Shown here piece by piece: positions 56,571 through 64,000 of a stretch of DNA of 64,000 bases. The DNA lies in NCBI GenBank assembly GCA_021847015.1, contig JAJZVW010000017.1, positions 1 through 64,000 of the forward strand. Reading direction: 5' to 3'. The stretch is from Pseudomonadota bacterium (GTDB lineage Bacteria > Pseudomonadota > Alphaproteobacteria > Rhodospirillales > Magnetospirillaceae). The position numbers and the translations under genes are program-made. The notes beneath the pieces are model-generated. The model was not told the DNA's origin. It worked only from the letters and a program-made list of their open reading frames with translations, and did no database searches. Within the stretch, counting starts at the first letter, position 1, and the number at the start of each line of letters is the position of its first letter.

Positions 56571-57013
56571 CAGACGGTTCCCCAGGCCCAGGTGAAGTTG
56601 AACGCCTGCCGGCTGCCGTCCTGGAACAGGGCGGCCACCGTCAGGCCAAGGGTGGCGGGCGGAAACACCGTGGCGGCGATATCCCAGCCGGCCACCACGC
56701 CGTCATCGAGCAGCCATTGCAGCGCCTCGCGCGCGTAGTCCTGGGCGAGGAGCGCGGTCCCGGCCGTGAGCGTGCTGCGCTCCAGCAGCCACAGGCGCGA
56801 GCCGACGGGATAGTCGGACCCCAGGTCGCCCCACCAGCCCCGCGCGTCGCCGCTGCCGTCGGTAATGGCGTCGTCGGCCGCGGCGCGGCGGTCGCTGAAC
56901 AGGCTGATCAGCGCGGCGGTGTACAGGTCGGCGCCCGTGGCCAGAAGGCCGCCGGAGGCGCTCCAGTCGCCGCGTCCCTGCCGCGGGCTCCAGACCGTTG
57001 TGGTGTCGCTCAT
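56570..57013 (-). CDS. Baseplate protein, Mu gp46 family
   Basis: 147 aa. ATGADLYTAALISLFSDRRA, RGWWGDLGSDYPVGSRLWLL and the helical LLAQDYAREALQWLLDDGVV match phage GP46 (GpW/gp25-like) baseplate proteins. ATG 57013 was taken; an upstream extension has no ribosome site. Confidence 0.9.
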   Translation of the reverse strand: MSDTTTVWSPRQGRGDWSASGGLLATGADLYTAALISLFSDRRAAADDAITDGSGDARGWWGDLGSDYPVGSRLWLLERSTLTAGTALLAQDYAREALQWLLDDGVVAGWDIAATVFPPATLGLTVAALFQDGSRQAFNFTWAWGTV

Positions 57014-57023
57014 TGACGTCCCG

Positions 57024-57605
57024 CTACATCGTGATGCTGGGGGTGCCGGTATCGCCGCCCTGCGCATCGGGGTGGGGATGCTCGTTGAAGATCGTGCGCA
57101 TGTCCGCCATCGAGCGCGGGGTGGCGGCGTCGCAATTGTCGACGATGTCGCCCGTCACCTTCAGCACCGGGGTATCGAGGATCACCGCGACGCTGGCCGC
57201 GACCGTCACGGTGGTGGCGTTGTTGACCGTCACCGGGGCGCCGTTGGCGTCGATCACGGGGCCCGCCTGGGACAACAGGACCGACCGTCCCAAGGCGTCG
57301 TAGATGGCGGTTTCGCCCGATTGCAGCGACCGCAGCCGGAGCGTCTGATTCCCGGTGGCGATAACGATGCCCGCCGCCCGCTCGCCGCCCAGGAACACCA
57401 TGACGGCGTCGCTGCCCGCCGGGGGATTGGAGGCGAAGCCGTATTCCGACAGCCGGGGGAGATCGTCGATGGTCTCGGCCGAGCTGAGCTGCGCCTGGAC
57501 GAGTTGTGTTCCTCCGGCATCGTTGACGGCCGTCAGGGTTCCGGCGCCGAATGCGTGCAGCACGCGGTGGAACAGGCGTTCGATGGCGGCCAGCGGATCG
57601 GTCAT
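57024..57605 (-). CDS. Baseplate assembly spike protein, Mu gp45/gpV-like
   Basis: 193 aa. LSSAETIDDLPRLSEYGFAS, GSDAVMVFLGGERAAGIVIA and a beta-helical repeat (VNNATTVTVAASVAVILDTP) end in IFNEHPHPD, the end motif seen in gp45-type spikes where histidines can bind iron. It punctures the outer membrane. The start overlaps gp44 by 4 nt. Confidence 0.9.
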   Translation of the reverse strand: MTDPLAAIERLFHRVLHAFGAGTLTAVNDAGGTQLVQAQLSSAETIDDLPRLSEYGFASNPPAGSDAVMVFLGGERAAGIVIATGNQTLRLRSLQSGETAIYDALGRSVLLSQAGPVIDANGAPVTVNNATTVTVAASVAVILDTPVLKVTGDIVDNCDAATPRSMADMRTIFNEHPHPDAQGGDTGTPSITM

Positions 57606-58705
57606 TGGACGTCTCTCCACACCGGGTAGAGGTTGAACGGCTCGGGCTGAAACGCTTGCGGCGGCATCAGCACCAGGTCGGCATGGGTGCCGCTCTCGTC
57701 GCGCCGATAGGTGACCTCGCCGATCAGCCACGACACCCGGTCGATCTTCAGCGCGGGCAGCGACAGGGGCGCCAGGGTGTTGGGCGTCCACAGGCGCCCG
57801 GCGCCGTCGCGCCAGGAATCGACGGTGGCGCGCACCTGGGCCGAGCGGCCCTTGCGGCGGGCGTTTTCCCAATCGGCGCGGCGCTGGGGAAAGCCCGAAT
57901 CCGAGGCGCCCATTTCCGCGATCACCACCCGGCGCCGGTGCCGCGGAACCTGACTGTCGACGGACTTCGCGGCGGGCGGAAAATCTCTGCCCTCAGTCAG
58001 CGGATTCGTGGTGAGGGTGTACGCCAAATACTCGGAAAATCGGTCGTGCATGGACAGCGTGACGACTCCGCGCTCAAGATTCTTGCCCTCGGCGATGCCC
58101 GAGGCCGCCCGGTCCGCGCCGCCGCGCGCCAGGATCAGATTGCCGTCCGGCCCGTCATAGGCGAGCAGCCCGTAATAGCGGCAGAACCGGTCGAGGACGC
58201 TGTACGCCGTTTCGGCGTAGCTGATTTGATATTTCTGGATCGGCCTTCCCCTGTCCGCCACCAGGGATGTCACCGCGATCCCGTAGGGCGCGGCCAGCTT
58301 GCGGGCGACGGCCAGCGTCGAGACGCCGGCCACCTGGCAGTTCGGCCATTCGGCCGCGCAATCCACCAGATCGGCGCATTTGCCCCGACCGCTGATGCGG
58401 ATCGAATGGGCGCGTCCCGACAGCGACGGCTCGTAGATATCCACATAGCCGGTGATGACCAGGTCGTCGCCGATGAACAGGGCGACGCCGTCGCCCGGCT
58501 TGACCGACAGTTCGGCGAACTCCCGTGGATACCGCTCGGTCATTTCAATGTCGAAATCGCGCGGCAGGCGCTCGATCCCGGCGGTGACGCGCACGCTGGT
58601 CCATCCGGTGAGCGCCACCGCGCCCGCACCGGAGGCCGGCATAATCCTCAAGGTGACATCGTCGGGAGCCGGCGTGCCGGCTCCCGACGTCCGAATGCTG
58701 GTCAT
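57602..58705 (-). CDS. Tail hub protein, Mu gp44/late control gpD family
   Basis: 367 aa. WTSVRVTAGIERLPRDFDIE, YVDIYEPSLSGRAHSIRISG and YSVLDRFCRYYGLLAYDGPD are typical of the gp27-like hub. It sits under the tube and connects to gp45. The palindrome copy 58721-58735 lies 16 nt upstream of the start. Confidence 0.9.
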   Translation of the reverse strand: MTSIRTSGAGTPAPDDVTLRIMPASGAGAVALTGWTSVRVTAGIERLPRDFDIEMTERYPREFAELSVKPGDGVALFIGDDLVITGYVDIYEPSLSGRAHSIRISGRGKCADLVDCAAEWPNCQVAGVSTLAVARKLAAPYGIAVTSLVADRGRPIQKYQISYAETAYSVLDRFCRYYGLLAYDGPDGNLILARGGADRAASGIAEGKNLERGVVTLSMHDRFSEYLAYTLTTNPLTEGRDFPPAAKSVDSQVPRHRRRVVIAEMGASDSGFPQRRADWENARRKGRSAQVRATVDSWRDGAGRLWTPNTLAPLSLPALKIDRVSWLIGEVTYRRDESGTHADLVLMPPQAFQPEPFNLYPVWRDVQ

Positions 58706-58720
58706 GGTCGTGTCCTCCGC

Positions 58721-58735
58721 GCGAACGGCGTTCGC
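58721..58735. repeat. Phage palindrome GCGAACGGCGTTCGC, copy 3
   Basis: Same 15 bases as copy 2. It is just before the gp44 start on the minus strand and 83 bp before the plus-strand moron gene, so it could serve either. Confidence 0.75.
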
Positions 58736-58817
58736 AGCGTTTCATTAAAAACAGGCGTTCCATTTTCAACCGTCGATATGTCACCGTAAGAGGGACATGG
58801 TTGAAGGAAGGCGAAAA

Positions 58818-59237
58818 ATGAAGATCTGGAACGCTGTAGCTCTCGTAGCGTTGCTGGCGGCCCCCGAAAGTCGCGCCGTCGCCGACGGCACCGTCATTGA
58901 CGGCGTCGGGCATCTTTATTTTCACACGGCCGACCGCGCCACCTATATGTGCGAAAACGCCGAGACCGCAGTTGTGGTGAATATGATCTCGCACGGAGCA
59001 TCGTTTGGCGATCCAACAGCGGAGTCACAGATGATTGACCGATTGGTCAATACCAAAAAATGTCAGCTTCTTCTCCCGGACCATAATATCTTGGTCAAAA
59101 CTGCAATTACCGCATATGTCGTCAGCATGAACTATCCCTACTGGGCGGCGGAGATTTACTTTCCGAAAGACAAAAGCGATAAGATTAAGGGATATGTTCC
59201 CACCGACTACATCTCGTTCATCGGGCGAGCGCCGTGA
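58818..59237 (+). CDS. Secreted small protein, phage moron
   Basis: 139 aa with GGAAGG before ATG 58818. A signal peptide is likely (KIWNAVALVALLAAPESRAVADG). The mature part has two Cys (TYMCENAET and TKKCQLLL) that may form a disulfide, and ends with GYVPTDYISFIGRAP. It is inserted on the plus strand between minus-strand tail genes and is noticeably AT-richer than they are, both marks of a moron expressed in the lysogen. No family is recognised; an exported role such as surface change or superinfection exclusion is a guess. Confidence 0.72.
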   Translation: MKIWNAVALVALLAAPESRAVADGTVIDGVGHLYFHTADRATYMCENAETAVVVNMISHGASFGDPTAESQMIDRLVNTKKCQLLLPDHNILVKTAITAYVVSMNYPYWAAEIYFPKDKSDKIKGYVPTDYISFIGRAP

Positions 59238-60678
59238 ACTCGCGCGGCATGAAGGCCGGGTGCGGAGGGTTGACCTCGCGGACCAGCTCGTCGGCGCGGC
59301 CGGCGTCGCCGTAGAGGCGCTCGGCCAGGGCCAGGGCCGGCAGCGACGCGCCGAAGCGGAAGACCGCCAGCGGCGCCAGGGCCGCGCCCCGAGCCGTCAG
59401 GTCCGCGACCACCGCCGCCCGCAGCTCGCGCAGCGCCAGATAGGACTGGTCGTCTCCGTTGTCGGCGGCAGTGACCGACTCCGTATCAAGGAGCGCCGCC
59501 ACCCGATCGCGCAGGACGGCCGCCTCGGTGGCCGACGGCGGCGTGTAGGCGGCCATGGCGCGGGCCATGGCGGACAGCGCGGCGCGGCGCATCAGGGCCG
59601 ACGCGCCGTCCCGGACCGTGGCCAGCGCCTGACCGATGGCCGACCCCGGAACCGGATCGGTGTCCGCGAAGGCGGCCATGGGCGCCAGCACCCGGATCGC
59701 GTCGGCCGGATTGGGCGTCGCCGCCACCACCTGGGCGGCCAGCGCCACGGCGGCGTCCGCGAGGGCCGATGGATCGCCCGAGGACGCGGCGGTGGCGACC
59801 GCCGCGGCGACCGACGTCGCGGATGAGCGTGCCGCCGCACCCGATGCGGCCAGGGCCGACACCTGGGCGGCCAGCGCCGTCGGCGTGGTGGCCGGCGTCA
59901 GCGGCGAAAATGACGGGGGCGCCACGAAGAAGCGCCCCAGCTCGCCGGGGAGCGTCTGGTCCAAATTGAACAGCGCGGTGGCGTCGTTGACGGCGCCCTG
60001 CGCCATCTGCGCCCATTTGCTGGCGGTCTGGACGGCTTTCTGAACCGTGGTGTAGCCCTGCTTCAGGGAGGAGAGCATGCCGGACAGCGCGTCGGACTGG
60101 GCCGCGGCGTCGGCGGCGTCGGCCGTCATCCCCGTCTTGGCCTGGGTCGAATCGCCGGAGACGGGAAAGACGCGCCGGCCGGCCTCGACGAAGTCGAATT
60201 CGAGATAGAAGACGCGGCCGTGCTCCTTGCGCTCGCGCACCCGCATGGGCGCGAGCAGGCTCACGGTCAGCTCGCCCAGGCTGGGATGCACCAGGGTACC
60301 CGAGCCGGCCGTCTCGGCGGCGGCGATCATGCGCTCGCGCTGGGCCACGACGTCGTCGCCGACGATGAAGCCCGCGACGCGGATCAGACGGGCGGACCGC
60401 CCCAGATCCTCGACCCAGACGGTGTCGCGGAACGGATAATCGTGGACGGCCTGACGCCGTCCGAACCCCTGCTCACCGCCTTCGACGAAGAACTGGACGC
60501 CGCGCCAGGACGCTGGACGCAGGGTCTGGAACCAGGCGCCGGCCTGCGCCGGAGGATTGCTCCCGCGCAGGCCGGCGATGTCCTGGGCGAGCTGCGAGCC
60601 CTGGTGGCTGATGCGGGCCGAGGCATCGCCGTAGGTCTGGAGCGCCGACAGGGGCGCGAGGCTGGGGACGTTGACCAT
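59218..60678 (-). CDS. Tail/DNA circularisation protein, Mu gp43 (N) family
   Basis: 486 aa. SWRGVQFFVEGGEQGFGRRQ, HDYPFRDTVWVEDLG and GTLVHPSLGELTVSLLAP form the DNA_circ_N domain. The middle is a long Ala-rich helical region, the end (ALRELRAAVVADLTARGAAL and LYGDAGRADELVREV) the C-domain. Its last 20 nt overlap the end of the moron. Confidence 0.9.
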   Translation of the reverse strand: MVNVPSLAPLSALQTYGDASARISHQGSQLAQDIAGLRGSNPPAQAGAWFQTLRPASWRGVQFFVEGGEQGFGRRQAVHDYPFRDTVWVEDLGRSARLIRVAGFIVGDDVVAQRERMIAAAETAGSGTLVHPSLGELTVSLLAPMRVRERKEHGRVFYLEFDFVEAGRRVFPVSGDSTQAKTGMTADAADAAAQSDALSGMLSSLKQGYTTVQKAVQTASKWAQMAQGAVNDATALFNLDQTLPGELGRFFVAPPSFSPLTPATTPTALAAQVSALAASGAAARSSATSVAAAVATAASSGDPSALADAAVALAAQVVAATPNPADAIRVLAPMAAFADTDPVPGSAIGQALATVRDGASALMRRAALSAMARAMAAYTPPSATEAAVLRDRVAALLDTESVTAADNGDDQSYLALRELRAAVVADLTARGAALAPLAVFRFGASLPALALAERLYGDAGRADELVREVNPPHPAFMPREFTALAR

Positions 60679-62550
60679 TTACGGCACCGCGTAGTTGGGC
60701 ATGCTCGATCCGATGCGGGGCGCGCCCGCCCCCGCGCCGTCAACCTTGGCCGTGGCATGCGCGCCGGGGGGCAGCCCGTGAACGGTGACCTCGACCTGGA
60801 GCCGCGACGCCACGGCGCCGGCGATCTGGGCGTCGGTGAACGGCTGCCGACCCTGTTCATGGCGAATCATCGCCGCCATCACGGCCTTGAGCGTGGAGGG
60901 ATCGTGCAGGTTCAGCCGCTCGTTGGGCGCGAATCCCGTCTGCCCGGACATGTCACGGACATAGGCATCCACGTCGTTGCCGTCGGACGCCGGGGCGATG
61001 CGCCGCACCAGCGCGGCCAGCGTGCGCACGCCGTGCCTGTCCTGCTGCGCCAGAAGGTTCCCGGCCATGGCCGAGAGCCCCTCCCCGCTGCTGGGAAATG
61101 CGGCGAAGCCGCCCACCACCGGGGTGGTCCCCCATTGGCGCAGGTTCCCCGGATTGTTGAGGCGCAGCCCCAGCGGCATGCCGCGCGGGCGCCCCAGGAA
61201 TTTCTCCAACGGGGAGGACCCCGGGACGCGCACGATCGGCATCGGCGCCCCCGACCCCGGGGCGAAGGGCGAATCGGGATCGTCGGAGAGCGCGTCCAGA
61301 AAGCCGCGGGCCATGTCGCGGCCGGCGGCGCCGGCGCGGCGGCGCCCGAAGATGCCGGGCGCGATATCCTGGCGGTGGCGCGACAGCCACGGGCCGGCGG
61401 CGCCGAGCATTTCTCCCAGCTTCCAGTTATGGACGTGGCCGTCCGCGTCGGTTCCCAGCCACGCGCGGACCTTGTCGGCCCAGCCGCCGCCCATGGCGGC
61501 ACGGATCGACGCCGCCGACCCGACGCCCCCATGGGCCTTGTCGAAACCCACCGCCGCCTTGAGGGCGGCGAGGGCGCCCGCGATGGCCAGCAGCGGGCCG
61601 GCCTCGGCGGCGAGAGGAAGCGCCTTGACCAGCAGCTTGACGCCGCCGGCGGCCGTAAGCGCGGCGCCCCCGATATCGACGATCGAGGCCACCATGTCCT
61701 TGTTCTTCGCAGTCCAGGCGGCCGCCTTGTCGGCCAGCGGGCGCAAGACAGGCGCCAGATGCGCGCCGATGGCGTTGGACACGCCGATGGCCGATTCGCC
61801 CAGGCCGGCGAACGAGCCTTGGAGGGTCTTGGCGGCGGCCACGTCCCGGTCGCTCATGACGCTGCCCAGCCGCTCGGCCTTGTCCGCGAGGGCGTCCACG
61901 CCCGCACCGCCTTGCCGGAGCAAGGGCAGCAGCGAGCGGTCGATCCCGAATGCGTCCAGGATGGTGGCCTGGGTCTGGGGATTGGTCTGACGGCGCACGG
62001 CGTCCGACACCTGACGCAGCATGTCGGCCGCGTCCATGGCGCCGTCCTTGGTGCGGCGCATGACCAGGCCGAGTTTTCCGAACAGCACCAGGGCGTTCTG
62101 GTTCCGTCCCGCCGACGCGTCCTGCATCGTCCGGCCGAGCGTGGACAGGCTGCCGGTCATGGAATCGGCCGAGAGCCCCGACAGCCGCGCCGCGCCCCCC
62201 AGACGCTGGAGATTGCGGGCCGACACCCCCGTGACCTCGGCCGTGTTGGCGATACGTCGGCCGGCCTCGGCCCAATGGGACGCCAGCGCCACGGTGCCGG
62301 CCAGGGACGCGCCCCCCGTGATCGCCGCCATCGGGGCCGCCACAGCGGCGATGCTTTCCGCCGCCTTCCCCGCCGAGCGGCCGAGATCCAGCAGCGAGCG
62401 CGAGGCGGACGCGAGACGCGCGCCGCCGCCGCCCAGCGTGGCCGACGCGTCGGCCGGCTTCAGGAAGCCGAGCGACCGGCCCACCTTCCGGATCACCGAC
62501 GTGGCTTCGTCCTTGGCGCCGATGCGGATTTGCAGCTTATGGTCGCCCAT
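60679..62550 (-). CDS. Tape measure protein with a C-terminal muralytic domain
   Basis: 623 aa. The first 380 residues are long Ala/Leu helices with hydrophobic tracts, as in Mu gp42-like tape measures. At about 480-590 there is a different domain: LGLRLNNPGNLRQWG, FAAFPSSGEGLSAMAGNLL, LAALVRRIAPASDGNDVDAY, resembling the lysozyme-like PRD1 P5 and structural transglycosylases. It could cut peptidoglycan during DNA entry. Start ATG 62550 (or GTG 62553) after GGAGGAAG; it overlaps the frameshift extension of the chaperone. Confidence 0.85.
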   Translation of the reverse strand: MGDHKLQIRIGAKDEATSVIRKVGRSLGFLKPADASATLGGGGARLASASRSLLDLGRSAGKAAESIAAVAAPMAAITGGASLAGTVALASHWAEAGRRIANTAEVTGVSARNLQRLGGAARLSGLSADSMTGSLSTLGRTMQDASAGRNQNALVLFGKLGLVMRRTKDGAMDAADMLRQVSDAVRRQTNPQTQATILDAFGIDRSLLPLLRQGGAGVDALADKAERLGSVMSDRDVAAAKTLQGSFAGLGESAIGVSNAIGAHLAPVLRPLADKAAAWTAKNKDMVASIVDIGGAALTAAGGVKLLVKALPLAAEAGPLLAIAGALAALKAAVGFDKAHGGVGSAASIRAAMGGGWADKVRAWLGTDADGHVHNWKLGEMLGAAGPWLSRHRQDIAPGIFGRRRAGAAGRDMARGFLDALSDDPDSPFAPGSGAPMPIVRVPGSSPLEKFLGRPRGMPLGLRLNNPGNLRQWGTTPVVGGFAAFPSSGEGLSAMAGNLLAQQDRHGVRTLAALVRRIAPASDGNDVDAYVRDMSGQTGFAPNERLNLHDPSTLKAVMAAMIRHEQGRQPFTDAQIAGAVASRLQVEVTVHGLPPGAHATAKVDGAGAGAPRIGSSMPNYAVP

Positions 62551-62704
62551 CACGGTCTTCCTCCGCCATTTCCGCCGCCCGCGCCGCCCACCAGCCGATC
62601 TCCGACAGGGTCAGAGACCAGGCCTCGCGCGCCCCCCATCCGAAAAACCGCGTCAGGCGCCCGACGAGGCGCCCTCGGTCGCGGTCGCGGCGGCGGTAAA
62701 ACCC
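62537..62704 (-). CDS. Tail assembly chaperone extension reached by -1 frameshift (41')
   Basis: This -1 frame has no good start of its own but continues for 55 codons after the slippery heptamer, as FYRRRDRDRGRLVGRLTRFF, then GWGAREAWSLTLSEIGWWAA. The fused product with the upstream frame would be about 137 aa. The arrangement E plus E' before the tape measure is conserved in long-tailed phages including Mu (41/41'). Confidence 0.75.
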   Translation of the reverse strand, partial: GFYRRRDRDRGRLVGRLTRFFGWGAREAWSLTLSEIGWWAARAAEMAEEDRDGRP

Positions 62705-62949
62705 GCGAGATAGGCCACCGCCTCCTCGTAGTCGCGCTTGCACAAGAGCCGCACGCTGCCGGGCGTGACGCCGGCCACGAAGGCGATCAGCAGGATGTTG
62801 GAGGCCACCGCGGAGGCCGCGCCGTCGGCCTTCTCCATCTCGCCGGCGGTCGGTTCCCTCAGCGTGAGGGACTCGACGGTCTGGCCGGCGAAGGCGACGG
62901 GCTTGCGCAGGGTCAGTACAAGAGGTTCGTTAATCTCGAACATGAGCAT
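62653..62949 (-). CDS. Tail assembly chaperone (Mu gp41-like)
   Basis: 98 aa. INEPLVLTLRKPVAFAGQTV, then LTLREPTAGEMEKADG, and CKRDYEEAVAYLAGFTAAA fit the phage tail assembly chaperone family (TAC_7). Most ribosomes end here; a fraction should slip into the next frame. It is 25 nt after the tube gene. Confidence 0.85.
   Translation of the reverse strand: MLMFEINEPLVLTLRKPVAFAGQTVESLTLREPTAGEMEKADGAASAVASNILLIAFVAGVTPGSVRLLCKRDYEEAVAYLAGFTAAATATEGASSGA
62698..62704 (-). promoter_or_regulatory. -1 ribosomal slippery heptamer G_GGT_TTT
   Basis: In the gp41 frame the codons are GCG GGT TTT ACC. GGGTTTT fits the X_XXY_YYZ rule in the right phase, and slipping back by one base continues as TTT TAC CGC in the 41' frame. 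The region after it is GC-rich and can form stem structures that would favour slipping. Confidence 0.78.
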
Positions 62950-62973
62950 CTCCGACTAGAGAGTTTGAATGGA

Positions 62974-63342
62974 TCAGCTTTCGATCACGCTGGGACCTTC
63001 CCAGTGGACCTCGAAGGTCGCGTCCTCGGTCTCCACCTCCTGGGCTTCCACCGTCCACATGCCGGACCCCACCACCGTCTTGCCGTTGGCCAGCTCGCAG
63101 GTGACGGTGGAATTGGTCATGGCGTTGAAGTTGGCCACCGTGAGGTTCCCGGCATCGCGCAGCTTGGCCTTGATGTATGGCGCCTGCGGCATCTCCTTGT
63201 AGCCGTGGACGCCGTCCTGCCCCGTCAGGGTCTCGCGCTTGGCCTGGGTGGGACAGTAGGTCAGGTCCCCGGCCAGGAGATAGGAAACGCCATCGACCGA
63301 GAACTGCGCGGTCCCGGCCAAGCGGTTGGAATTGTCGGTCAT
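62974..63342 (-). CDS. Tail tube protein, Mu gpM family
   Basis: 122 aa. RLAGTAQFSVDGVSYLLAGD, KRETLTGQDGVHGYKEMPQA and FNAMTNSTVTCELANGKTVV are hallmarks of Mu-like tubes, the inner ring polymer of the contractile tail. Confidence 0.92.
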   Translation of the reverse strand: MTDNSNRLAGTAQFSVDGVSYLLAGDLTYCPTQAKRETLTGQDGVHGYKEMPQAPYIKAKLRDAGNLTVANFNAMTNSTVTCELANGKTVVGSGMWTVEAQEVETEDATFEVHWEGPSVIES

Positions 63343-63419
63343 CTATGGTCTCCCGTTAATCGGCGCCCCTTGAGGGCGCGGCCAAGCGCGCGGACGCGCG
63401 CGCCTGGCGAGGGGCTCAA

Positions 63420-64000
63420 TTACTGGAGGCGGAACTGGGCCAGCACCGCGAAGATGCGGAGCTGATCGACCAGGGTGCCGGGCCACAGCACGTCCACCCG
63501 GTTGGGGTTCTGGGCGTTCTGCTCGACGATCAGCGCCTGCGCGAACGCTGTGGCGTTCTGCACCCATCCCTGATTCAGCTCCATCCGCTTGTACTCGCTG
63601 ATGATCTCGGCGCGGATCATGTTGGGGGTGACGATGCCGGGGCCGCGGGTGCCGTTGGCAGCCAGCTTTGTGCGGGCGTATTTTGTGGTGACGGCGGTTC
63701 TCATTTGCCGCAACACCGCCGCCAGCGTGTACATGGTCTCGACCTCGAGATACGAGTTGTCGGGCGAGCCCCACGCGTTCTTCTGGTAGGTGGTGATGAG
63801 GTTTTCGATCCGGACCGTCCCGGAATCGTCCACCGTGAATGTGGATATCCCGTCGTACAACAACGTGTTGCGGTCGGTGAGCGCGAATCGCGATTCCACC
63901 GGGGGCGCCAGCACGCCGGCCAACGCCAGCGTCTGGAGCGGCAGAGCGGGATCGACCCGGATGCTGGTGGCGGCCGCGCCGGCCAGGGCCGCCGCCCAGA
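63420..64000 (-). CDS. Tail sheath protein, Mu gpL family (partial, 5' end outside)
   Basis: Only the C-terminal 193 codons lie here. VESRFALTDRNTLLYDGIST, VEDDSG-like DDSGTVRIENLITTYQKNAW and YLEVETMYTLAAVLRQMRTA, then ending LRIFAVLAQFRLQ, match the C-terminal sheath domain that contracts around the tube. The gene runs off the window edge; the stop is TAA at 63420. Confidence 0.92.
   Translation of the reverse strand, partial: WAAALAGAAATSIRVDPALPLQTLALAGVLAPPVESRFALTDRNTLLYDGISTFTVDDSGTVRIENLITTYQKNAWGSPDNSYLEVETMYTLAAVLRQMRTAVTTKYARTKLAANGTRGPGIVTPNMIRAEIISEYKRMELNQGWVQNATAFAQALIVEQNAQNPNRVDVLWPGTLVDQLRIFAVLAQFRLQ

Larger units (their letters stand above)
48825..64000. mobile_element. 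Prophage with a Mu-type contractile tail, integrated in tRNA-Pro (continues past window)
   Basis: From the att remnant to the window end nearly all genes are phage. Read on the minus strand, the order is sheath, tube, gp41/41', tape measure, gp43, 44, 45, 46, 47, 48, fibre, fibre assembly, then holin-like, endolysin, holin-like, lipase-like, exactly the Mu late tail order. The integration site in a tRNA differs from Mu, which transposes, so this is a hybrid module. Integrase, head and packaging genes are beyond the window. Three copies of a 15-bp palindrome occur only here. Confidence 0.93.

Noticed and set aside
60220-63465. 1081-codon open frame on the plus strand
   Set aside because: Antisense to four phage tail genes that fit the Mu order; low-complexity translation.

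Overview
The window is GC-rich chromosomal DNA of an alphaproteobacterium. It is most like a Rhodospirillales member of the Magnetospirillum/Phaeospirillum type. This is inferred from the dusB(nifR3)-ntrB-ntrC-ntrY-ntrX set followed by hfq-hflX, the ispDF fusion, the membrane-bound HupSLC uptake hydrogenase, a chemoreceptor and a hemerythrin. No rRNA or species marker is present, so the genus is a guess.

Layout of the host part (1-48.8 kb): a palindromic repeat and a GT87 membrane protein; a lone DUF2384 protein; a minus-strand unit with a chemoreceptor followed directly by hupS-hupL-hupC-hupD; a cobalamin riboswitch that heads a two-gene locus (cbpA peptide, cbpB radical SAM/SPASM enzyme); cysC; a vapBC toxin-antitoxin pair; tRNA-Ser; carbonic anhydrase; a cell-wall block (lytic transglycosylase, rlpA, DD-carboxypeptidase) running into tmk-holB-metG-tatD-MBL hydrolase. 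After these comes a complete IS1595-family element, 21699-24560. It has inverted repeats and an 8-bp target duplication, and it carries a DUF262+HNH nuclease-like passenger gene. Then come a hemerythrin, a P-type ATPase, a perfect 52-bp-arm palindrome, mazG and neighbours, and a long minus-strand regulatory block (dusB-ntrBC-ntrYX-trkA-dat-HAD-hfq-hflX-IMPase). A cytochrome c assembly-like protein, a second palindrome, ispDF, cutA and a glycosyltransferase complete the host part.

From 48.8 kb to the window end lies one side of a prophage inserted in a tRNA-Pro gene; only the 3' 46 nt of the tRNA remain here. Its minus-strand late genes follow the phage Mu tail order: sheath, tube, 41/41' chaperone with a -1 slippery site, tape measure, gp43 to gp48, fibre, fibre assembly. 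They are followed by a lysis cassette. Two plus-strand cargo units interrupt this: a secreted-protein moron, and a two-gene operon (89-aa unknown plus HTH protein) behind a promoter with a perfect palindromic operator, arranged like an anti-CRISPR/Aca locus.

The best candidates for poorly described biology are the B12-riboswitch cbpAB locus, the IS1595 transposon carrying a DUF262-HNH gene, the acr/aca-like operon in the prophage, and the family of very long palindromes built on a GGGGACACAATACTTAATTC-type core. All functions are read from sequence alone; no database search was run.
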